The translations under genes and the position numbers were made by a program. The notes below the pieces were generated by a model. That model searched no databases. It was not told the DNA's origin and saw only the letters and a list, made by a program, of their open reading frames with translations. A stretch of DNA of 10,345 nt from JBBQRS01 sp038214535 (GTDB taxonomy: Bacteria; Chloroflexota; Anaerolineae; CG2-30-64-16): the NCBI GenBank assembly GCA_038214535.1, contig JBBQRS010000143.1, positions 1 through 10,345 of the forward strand, written 5' to 3'. Shown in pieces: positions 5,178-10,345 of the stretch (positions are counted from its first letter, which is position 1; every line of letters starts with the position of its first letter).

Positions 5178-6125
5178 TCAAGCGGCAGCGGGCCGCCACG
5201 CCGGCAGACCGGCGGAAAATTCGGCGCGCAACTTTGCTTTTTCTTCTTCGGAAAGCTCCGGCTGGGGTGGGCGCACCGCCATCAACGGCAGTCCGGTCCA
5301 CAGATGCACCTCATACTTGACGGCCGCATGCATCGGATAGCCATCAAGCGACGCGCGGGCTGCGCTCAGCCGGGCCTGCGCCTCCGCCGGGTCACGCCCT
5401 TCACGCACGGCCCGCTGGACGGCCTGCACCAGATCAGGGAAGACGTTCGCGGAGGAAGAGATAGACCCCACCCCACCGGCGAGACACGCCTGGGCCACGA
5501 GATGGTCGCTCCCTACGAAGTAAGCCAGTTGCGGGAAGTTCGTGCGAAAACGTTGCAACTCGGCCGGGTCGCCCGTCGAGTCTTTCACACCGTAGATCAG
5601 TTCACCGTGGCTGGCATAGAGGATCTCCAGCAGGCCGTTGGTGATCGGGATCGCGCTCAGTTGCGGGATGTGATAAAACATCGCCCGCCCGCCCGGCGGC
5701 ACGGCGGCATCGAACAAACGCTGATACCACTCCGCCAACGCTGCATCAGAGGGTCGCTTGAAGTAAAATGGCGGCAGGATCAGCACGGCGTCCGCGCCCG
5801 CTGCGAAGGCGTGACGGGTCAGCACGATCGCGTCCGTCAAGGCGGCCGCGCCGGTTCCCGGAATCACGCGTAGCCCGTTGGCGGCGGCGATGGCCGCTTC
5901 CACCACCTGCATCCGCTCGGCCACGCTGAGGGAAGGCGCTTCGCCGTTAGTGCCGCAAGGCACAATGCCGTCGCACCCATGCGTGCGCAGATAGTCCAGA
6001 TGCGCCGGCATCCAGGCCAGGTCCAGCTCGCCGCTATTGGGGTCAAGCGGCGTGACATTGGGAGCAAACACACCCCGCAATTCATCCCCGATTTCCGGGG
6101 ACACGTCTTTCGCACCAGATTGCAT
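5178..6125 (-). CDS. DHDPS/N-acetylneuraminate lyase-family aldolase
   Basis: This 315-residue TIM-barrel class I aldolase has the family marks: GTNGE (58-62) in the carboxylate-binding loop, Y151 in FYHIP, and K181 in YGVKDSTGD as the Schiff-base lysine. Enzymes of this group condense or cleave pyruvate with an aldehyde. True dihydrodipicolinate synthases have an Arg five residues after the Tyr (YNVPSR); here the sequence is YHIPQLSA with Leu, close to the N-acetylneuraminate lyase form YNIPALSG. A lysine-biosynthesis role is therefore unlikely and a sugar-acid or other catabolic aldolase more likely, though the substrate is open. ATG 6125 has an AAGGA 7 nt upstream. It follows the cyclase gene after 34 nt and precedes the phosphoribosyltransferase gene by 55 nt, all on minus. 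Confidence 0.9.
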   Translation of the reverse strand: MQSGAKDVSPEIGDELRGVFAPNVTPLDPNSGELDLAWMPAHLDYLRTHGCDGIVPCGTNGEAPSLSVAERMQVVEAAIAAANGLRVIPGTGAAALTDAIVLTRHAFAAGADAVLILPPFYFKRPSDAALAEWYQRLFDAAVPPGGRAMFYHIPQLSAIPITNGLLEILYASHGELIYGVKDSTGDPAELQRFRTNFPQLAYFVGSDHLVAQACLAGGVGSISSSANVFPDLVQAVQRAVREGRDPAEAQARLSAARASLDGYPMHAAVKYEVHLWTGLPLMAVRPPQPELSEEEKAKLRAEFSAGLPAWRPAAA

Positions 6126-6159
6126 CCTCAGGTCCTTTCCTCGTTATTGTCCCAACAGG

Positions 6160-6786
6160 TCAAGCGTCGCGTGTCAACAAGACCCGCGTGGGCGCGCCGT
6201 CGCCGCCGGCAAGCGCCAGCGGCAGGCAAATCAATTCACACGCGCCAGGCGCGACCCCGGCCAGATTCAGCCCTTCAAGGGGAATCACGCCCGCCTCCAG
6301 CAGAGCCAGATGCACCGCAGTGGAGGCCTCCTCAGCGAACGGGCCGATGCCGGGGCCATCAATGCCGACCAGCCGGACGCCCCGCGCAACCGCCCACCGC
6401 GCCGCGTCCGGCGCGAGCGCCACAAAATCCTCGTCGAAAACCGACGCGTCCGGCGCACCCGAATTACGCGTGCGGATCAGTAACCGCGTGACGCCCGCAG
6501 GGATGGCCGCGGCCGTAAGCGCCGCCGGGGTGATCGGGCCGGGGCCGGGCAGGTGCGCCACCCATGCGGGGCCGATCAGCAGGTCGAGCGGCAATCGGTC
6601 TACCGTCAGACCGCCGGGCAAGAAGTGCGCCGGCGGATCAATATGCGTGCCCACGTGGCTGCTCATGCTGATGCGACTGACCGCCGGGTTACCCGCGACG
6701 CGCTCGATGACCACCGGCGGGTCGCCGGGCCATACGGGCAAATGATTCGAGATGGGCCGTGTCACGTCGAGGATCTGGCGCGCCAT
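6160..6786 (-). CDS. Cyclase-family metal hydrolase, kynurenine formamidase-like
   Basis: The 208-residue protein belongs to the Cyclase family (PF04199; KynB-type arylformamidases, isatin hydrolases and polyketide cyclases). The metal motif H-x-G-T-H-x-D-x-P-x-H is complete: H44, H48, D50 and H54 in SSHVGTHIDPPAHF. H159 and E171 are placed like the second metal-site ligands. VTRPISNHLPVWPGDPP at the N-terminus is also typical. It should be a cytoplasmic, metal-dependent hydrolase of an amide, lactam or ester. No tryptophan-pathway genes are nearby, so kynurenine formamidase itself is not established. ATG 6786 has AGGA 6 nt upstream; a longer in-frame ORF to 6930 would run through the promoter and is rejected. 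It is the first gene of the operon with the aldolase and phosphoribosyltransferase. Confidence 0.9.
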   Translation of the reverse strand: MARQILDVTRPISNHLPVWPGDPPVVIERVAGNPAVSRISMSSHVGTHIDPPAHFLPGGLTVDRLPLDLLIGPAWVAHLPGPGPITPAALTAAAIPAGVTRLLIRTRNSGAPDASVFDEDFVALAPDAARWAVARGVRLVGIDGPGIGPFAEEASTAVHLALLEAGVIPLEGLNLAGVAPGACELICLPLALAGGDGAPTRVLLTRDA

Positions 6787-6862
6787 GCGTATTCCTGCTT
6801 TGAGTTTGCTGTCTCCTGAACCCGGCGAAGCGCACGGTAAAGTGGGCATCATGTGACACGTC

Positions 6863-6891
6863 ATCTTACCACGAGTCCACCATTCACTCAA
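6863..6891 (-). promoter_or_regulatory. Sigma-70 promoter of the cyclase-aldolase-PRTase operon
   Basis: On the minus strand, TTGAGT (6886-6891) and TAAGAT (6863-6868) are separated by exactly 17 bp. Transcription would begin near 6856, about 70 nt before ATG 6786. A small dyad TGAC-ac-GTCA (6854-6863) overlaps the -10 and start site and could be an operator. Confidence 0.6.
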
Positions 6892-6935
6892 AGCGAACGG
6901 CCAGTCGGAACAGGGCCGAAATCCACCCACCGGGG

Positions 6936-6964
6936 TTGAAAGACGCCCACAAACGCGCTATACT
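6936..6964 (+). promoter_or_regulatory. Sigma-70 promoter of the first binding-protein gene
   Basis: TTGAAA (6936-6941) and TATACT (6959-6964) are separated by 17 bp, each one mismatch from consensus or near it. Start of transcription would be near 6971, giving a leader of about 57 nt with a gaccgg/ccggtc hairpin (6971-6976, 6986-6991). It is divergent from the promoter at 6863-6891. Confidence 0.7.
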
Positions 6965-7007
6965 GCTGGGGACCGGCGACGAGTCCCGGTCTTCTCACGT
7001 GAAAGGG

Positions 7008-7023
7008 CGGCCCGGTAGGGCCG
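7008..7023 (+). promoter_or_regulatory. Hairpin covering the ribosome binding site of the first binding-protein gene
   Basis: cggccc (7008-7013) pairs with gggccg (7018-7023) around ggta. The only purine-rich ribosome-site candidate, GGTAGGG (7014-7020), is in the loop and right arm, 7 nt before ATG 7028. This may hold translation down. Confidence 0.4.
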
Positions 7024-7027
7024 ATGC

Positions 7028-8374
7028 ATGTTCATGCGGCAACGATGGCTTATCCTGGCGGCCTGGCTTCTGATCGCGGCGGCTGCCTGCACTTCTCTGC
7101 CGACCGATCCCCTGGCGGAAGCAACCTCAACTGCGGCGGCGGGCCAGGCCACGCTCCAGCCGACCGCGACCCCGATCCCGCAAACGCCGACGCCCGGCCC
7201 GCCGACCCTGGTCTACTGGGAAGAGGAAGCGGACGACGGCGACGTGCTGCTCGACGAGTTGGCGGCGGAGTTCATGCAGGCCAACCCCGATATCGTCGTC
7301 CAGCGCGCCCATTATCGCTATGAGGAGCTGAGCCTCCTGTTTCGCGCAGCGGCGCTTTCCGGCGCAGCCCCCGATCTGGTGCGCGCGCCGGGGGAATTTA
7401 CCGAACCGTTCGTCACCCTGGGTATCATCGAACCCGCGGCCAAACTGTTCGACAGCCAAACGCTGGGCCGTTTCCACGAGGGCGCGCGCGAAACCTCAAC
7501 GGTAGATGGCGTCGTCTGGGGTCTGCCGGATAACTACGGCGATCATCTGATGTTGATCTACAACACCGATCTGGTTTCCGCCGTCCCCGAGGACACCGAC
7601 GCCTGGATCGCCCAGATGAAAACGCTCACCGATCCGACAGCCGGGCAGTATGGCCTGGTGTACAACCTGACAGAACCATACTGGACGATCCCCTGGATCG
7701 GCGGCTTCGGCGGTAGGCCGATAGACGGCCAGGGCCAACCGACGCTCGAAAGCGAGGCGGTTGTCAACGCGCTGCGCTTCGTCCAGGACCTCAAGCTCGT
7801 CCACCGCGTCACGCCCGACACCGCGGACTATGATGCCGCGTTCGACCTGTTCAGACAGGGCCAGGCGGCCTATATCGTGGATGGCCGCTGGAATCTCGAC
7901 CGTTACATCGGCTCAGGGTTAAACATCGACGTTGCGGCCCTGCCGGTCGTTTCGGCCACGGGGCTGCGCCCTGCCCCCATGGCCGCCACAAAAAACTGGT
8001 TCATTAGCGCGCAAAGCTCGGGCGCACAGCGTGACGCCGCGTTGCGTTTTGCAGCCTTCATGACCTCGGCGCACGCTCAGGAAGCGTGGCTGACGCGCAT
8101 GGGCCGCCTGCCCGCCGACCGGGAGACTCTGGACCTCGCCCGCAACAACCCCGACCCACTGATCGCCGGCGCAGCACAGCAATTGCTCTATACGACAGGC
8201 TTGCCCCCTGCGCAGACCATGCCGTGCATCTGGGCCGCGATGTCGCCCGCGTTGAAGGACCTGATGACCGGCGAAACCACCCCCGATGCTGCGGCCAAAG
8301 CCATGCAAACGGATGCTATGCGCTGCGTGCAGGAGTTCAATACCCTTGCCACCCCCGAACCGCCCCAGGGCTGA
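7028..8374 (+). CDS. ABC transporter substrate-binding lipoprotein, family 1 (sugar type), SBP1
   Basis: This 448-residue protein has a signal peptide (RQRWLILAAWLLIAAAAC) with the lipidation cysteine at C21, then a Thr/Pro/Ala linker to about residue 60. It has a MalE-like body from PTLVYWEEE onward. Typical family-1 marks are GLPDNYGDHLMLIYNTDL (165-182) and FRQGQAAYIVDGRWN (275-289). The lipobox AAAC has Ala at -3, less usual than Leu but acceptable. C400 and C433 near the C-terminus could form a disulfide. It should capture an oligosaccharide or related solute outside the membrane. ATG 7028 is used here; ATG 7034 would make it two residues shorter and is equally possible. It is distantly related to the binding protein at 8684 and is a single-gene unit, with its own promoter and terminator and no permease or ATPase. 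Confidence 0.92.
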   Translation: MFMRQRWLILAAWLLIAAAACTSLPTDPLAEATSTAAAGQATLQPTATPIPQTPTPGPPTLVYWEEEADDGDVLLDELAAEFMQANPDIVVQRAHYRYEELSLLFRAAALSGAAPDLVRAPGEFTEPFVTLGIIEPAAKLFDSQTLGRFHEGARETSTVDGVVWGLPDNYGDHLMLIYNTDLVSAVPEDTDAWIAQMKTLTDPTAGQYGLVYNLTEPYWTIPWIGGFGGRPIDGQGQPTLESEAVVNALRFVQDLKLVHRVTPDTADYDAAFDLFRQGQAAYIVDGRWNLDRYIGSGLNIDVAALPVVSATGLRPAPMAATKNWFISAQSSGAQRDAALRFAAFMTSAHAQEAWLTRMGRLPADRETLDLARNNPDPLIAGAAQQLLYTTGLPPAQTMPCIWAAMSPALKDLMTGETTPDAAAKAMQTDAMRCVQEFNTLATPEPPQG

Positions 8375-8408
8375 AACACGAAGCAAGTACAGCATTTGCT
8401 TCGTGTTT
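8374..8408 (+). terminator. Hairpin terminator of the first binding-protein gene
   Basis: A perfect 13-bp stem (8374-8386 with 8396-8408) and 9-nt loop begin at the last base of the TGA stop. The stem itself ends in TTT and is followed by ATACAATCC, so the U-tract is short. Termination is likely but may be partial. Confidence 0.7.
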
Positions 8409-8421
8409 ATACAATCCTTTA

Positions 8422-8492
8422 ATAGGCCATTGTAATCACACATACGGCAGGGGCCGAACGTATGGCCTATATAATGTAATCAAGCGTGATTA
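8422..8492 (+). promoter_or_regulatory. Regulated promoter of the second binding-protein gene
   Basis: A perfect -10 box TATAAT lies at 8470-8475; no TTGACA-like -35 is found at 16-18 bp. Around it are several symmetric sites: ataggccat (8422-8430) with atggcctat (8462-8470), catacg (8441-8446) with cgtatg (8459-8464), and TAATCA-agcg-TGATTA (8477-8492) over the expected start site near 8482. TGTAATCA occurs twice as a direct repeat, at 8431 and 8475. The lack of a -35 box and the operator-like palindromes suggest control by an activator and/or repressor, as is usual for sugar uptake genes; the regulator is not in the window. Confidence 0.55.
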
Positions 8493-8683
8493 GGGGGCGG
8501 CTTCCCAGGTGAACAAGCTGCCATTGCCAGAAATTTGGCCCGTTGTTCTACTGCGATATTGGCTCACAAAGGAGGTGAACCGATCGAATTACGCGCCGGT
8601 TGCCAACTTGATATGCCACACGAGCAAAAGCTACCCAAACGGATGAAAATTCAGTTCACAGACAGAAAGAAGGAGGGTTCTCA
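8493..8683 (+). other. Long 5' leader of the second binding-protein gene
   Basis: About 200 nt separate the likely transcription start from ATG 8684. The leader has a hairpin ggcggctt/aagctgcc (8496-8503, 8515-8522, one G-T pair) and an 11-nt perfect match to the anti-Shine-Dalgarno sequence, AAAGGAGGTGA at 8568-8578, with no start codon at a useful distance. The real ribosome binding site is AAGGAGGG at 8670-8677, 6 nt before the ATG. No known riboswitch class was recognised. Confidence 0.5.
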
Positions 8684-10093
8684 ATGCACAAGTACCGGTA
8701 TTTGATGCCCGTTCTGCTGATTGTCGTTGCGGTGGTCCTCGCCGCGTGCGGCGGCAGCGCACCGGCTGCGACCGCTCAACCAACCGAGGCTGCACCTGCC
8801 GCGGCCGTTGAAGCAACCGCTATGCCCGAACCGACCGCCGCGCCCACCGAGGCGATGGAAGCGACTGCGGAACCGACCATGGCGCCTGAGGCAACCGAGG
8901 CGGCCGCGCCTGAGGCTCCGATGGCCGGCGCCTGGACTTGCCCCGAAGGCGACGCCACCGTCTCGCTCTGGCACGGCTGGCAGGGCGATTACTTCACCAA
9001 CATCGAGGCGATCTTCAACGACTACCAGAAGGCGTGCCCCAACGTCAAGCTTGAGTTGCTGCAGAAGCCTGACATGAACAACGCCGTCGTGGCCGCAGTG
9101 CCGGCCGGCGAAGGCCCCGATATCATCGCCTGGGTGAACGACCAGATCGGCCGCAACGCCGAGACGGACATCATCCTCCCGCTGGATGACTCCATTGACA
9201 TGGCGGCGTTCGACAAAGCCTTCATCCCGACCGCAGCCAACGCGATGAAATATAATGGCAAGACGTGGTGCTACCCCGAGTCCATGGAAGCGATCACCAT
9301 GATCTACAACAAGGACTTGATCAGCGCAGCCGATCTGCCGACGAGCACGGATGACCTGCTGACGAAGGCGGCTGACTGGAACAAGGCTAATCCCGGCAGC
9401 TACTACTTCGTGTACAACGCCAAGAACGACGCGTACTTCTCTGCCCCCTGGTGGCAGGGCGCCGGTGTGACCATCATTGACGAGGAAGGCAACACCAACT
9501 TCGCCAGCGATGCGGGTTACGCGGCGGGCGAGTTCATCAACAAGCTGCGCGAAGTCATGCCGGCCGAGATTGACTACGGCATCGCCGACACCCTCTTCAA
9601 AGAGGGCAAGGCTGCCATCATCATGAACGGGCCGTGGTATATCGCCGACCTGGACGCCGCGGGCATCAACTATGGCCTGGCGACGCTGCCGACCTTCTCC
9701 GGAACCGATTCGCCGTCAAAGCCGTTCGTGGGCGTGAAGTGCCTGATGATGACCACCAACGCGACCAAGCGTGGCGTGGACAAGGCAGCGCTCAACGTGA
9801 TGCAGTACTACACCAGCAAGGATTCGCAAATCAAGCTGGCTGAAACCAACAAGATGGTCCCGACGAACGCAGAAGCGGTTGCGGATCCGACGGTGATGGG
9901 CATTGACGTCATCAATGCGTTTGGCAAGCAGGCGTCCCTGGGCGTGGGCCTGCCGAGCACCCCCTTCATGAACGCGCTGTGGGATCCCATGGCGAAGGGC
10001 ATCGAGTGCATCTGGACCGGCTCGAGTGATGTGAAGACCTGTGTGGACAACATCCAGAGCCTGGCTGAGGAGAACATCGCAGACATGCAGTAA
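8684..10093 (+). CDS. ABC transporter substrate-binding lipoprotein, family 1 (maltose/sugar type), SBP2
   Basis: This 469-residue protein begins with a clear lipoprotein signal (LIVVAVVLAACGG, lipidated C22). An approximately 60-residue linker of repeated PTEA/ATEA/PTAAP units keeps the binding domain away from the membrane. The MalE-like body starts near TVSLWHGWQGDY (92-103) and includes PESMEAITMIYNKDL (198-212) and FKEGKAAIIMNGPWYIADL (305-323), the standard family-1 segments. Besides C22 there are six cysteines (C86, C118, C196, C353, C442, C453), enough for three disulfides, with C442/C453 the likely close pair. It should bind an oligosaccharide for an ABC importer whose permeases may lie to the right of the window. 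The start has an excellent ribosome binding site. It has its own promoter region and a strong terminator, so any downstream permeases would depend on read-through or on another promoter. Confidence 0.95.
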   Translation: MHKYRYLMPVLLIVVAVVLAACGGSAPAATAQPTEAAPAAAVEATAMPEPTAAPTEAMEATAEPTMAPEATEAAAPEAPMAGAWTCPEGDATVSLWHGWQGDYFTNIEAIFNDYQKACPNVKLELLQKPDMNNAVVAAVPAGEGPDIIAWVNDQIGRNAETDIILPLDDSIDMAAFDKAFIPTAANAMKYNGKTWCYPESMEAITMIYNKDLISAADLPTSTDDLLTKAADWNKANPGSYYFVYNAKNDAYFSAPWWQGAGVTIIDEEGNTNFASDAGYAAGEFINKLREVMPAEIDYGIADTLFKEGKAAIIMNGPWYIADLDAAGINYGLATLPTFSGTDSPSKPFVGVKCLMMTTNATKRGVDKAALNVMQYYTSKDSQIKLAETNKMVPTNAEAVADPTVMGIDVINAFGKQASLGVGLPSTPFMNALWDPMAKGIECIWTGSSDVKTCVDNIQSLAEENIADMQ

Positions 10094-10107
10094 GCTGCAA
10101 ACCTGCC

Positions 10108-10143
10108 GAGAGGGGCGAAGGGCAACTTCGCCTCTCTCTTTTT
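10108..10143 (+). terminator. Intrinsic terminator of the second binding-protein gene
   Basis: A 13-bp GC-rich stem (10108-10120 with 10126-10138, one G-U pair), a 5-nt loop ggcaa and TTTTT at 10139-10143 form a standard rho-independent terminator 15 bp after the stop codon. Confidence 0.9.
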
Positions 10144-10147
10144 ATAA

Positions 10148-10247
10148 GTGTCTATCCGAAAGCTGCGCGTCGCTCTCCTTCGTAGTGACGGCTTTATCCG
10201 TGGGAGGTAGCCCCACCGCTAAAGCCGGCACAACGAAGGGAAAGACA
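10148..10247. repeat. Dispersed palindromic element, copy C
   Basis: It starts with gtgtctatccgaa exactly as copy A (the 10-mer is at 10151-10160), then tgcgcgtcgc as in copy B, then a stem of 20 bp with two mismatches (10177-10196 with 10220-10239). The right side (gaagggaaagaca) resembles copy A after the stem, but the terminal inverted 10-mer is not found. It is the most diverged of the three copies and lies 5 bp after the terminator T-tract. The right end is approximate. Confidence 0.7.
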
Positions 10248-10345
10248 TGAGGCGACTAAGCGAAGCGCATGCAGGAATTCTCAATGTAAACAAAAGAGCG
10301 ACAGCGGCTAGAATGAAGGCGTCAGACATCCTATCCAGATCAAGA

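Noticed and set aside
6787..6930. 48-residue N-terminal extension of the cyclase-family protein
   Set aside because: It would span the minus-strand promoter at 6863-6891; family members start close to the MARQILDVTRPIS segment and ATG 6786 has its own ribosome site.
8613..8705. 31-codon ATG frame in the leader of the second binding-protein gene
   Set aside because: No ribosome binding site; it overlaps the real start out of frame and the product has no coding character.
10248..10345. Possible TAGAAT -10 box at 10309 for a gene to the right
   Set aside because: No acceptable -35 box (TGTAAA at 18 bp matches only half) and no gene visible downstream to support it; nothing else seen in these last 98 bases.

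Overview
The window reads as a GC-rich bacterial chromosome, most likely Chloroflexota (Anaerolineae/Chloroflexia type). The main clue is two solute-binding lipoproteins whose lipidated cysteine is followed by a long Ala/Pro/Thr/Glu linker, a style common in that phylum. Multiple intergenic hairpin repeats and Shine-Dalgarno-led genes fit this. The phylum call is inference and no rRNA or other marker gene is present.

Layout: (1) 1-198 is the 3' end of a DsbA/thioredoxin-fold gene on +, followed by a 43-bp tandem duplication and a PLP aminotransferase on + (295-1458). (2) A minus-strand operon runs from 2735 down to 1395: a 38-residue single-pass membrane protein, an EamA/DMT ten-helix exporter, and a small 8-cysteine protein whose 3' end overlaps the aminotransferase gene tail to tail. 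(3) On minus, a MoaD/ThiS-type beta-grasp protein (2922-3206) and a secreted SIMPL-domain protein (3500-4264) are embedded among palindromic repeats. (4) Another minus-strand operon runs 6786 to 4604: KynB-like metal-dependent cyclase/hydrolase, a DHDPS/NAL-family aldolase and a purine-type phosphoribosyltransferase. It has a good sigma-70 promoter. (5) On plus, two family-1 sugar-type ABC substrate-binding lipoproteins follow (7028-8374 and 8684-10093), each with its own promoter-like sequence and terminator. No permease or ATPase is present; they may lie beyond the right edge.

The most unusual content is between genes. A dispersed palindromic element occurs three times (2774-2918, 3282-3395, 10148-10247). 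Each copy starts with the same 10-mer and carries a 20-22 bp stem; one copy has terminal inverted repeats, so it looks like a non-autonomous mobile element. A separate 124-bp block (4470-4593) is closed by a perfect 16-bp inverted repeat and contains an inner stem plus three hairpins. The second binding-protein gene has a perfect -10 box next to a palindrome, and a roughly 200-nt leader holding a complete anti-SD match far from any start codon.

No tRNA, rRNA, CRISPR array, integrase or transposase gene was seen. I did not find a clear novel multi-gene system; the structured intergenic elements, the 38-aa membrane protein and the cysteine-rich small protein are the best candidates for something undescribed.
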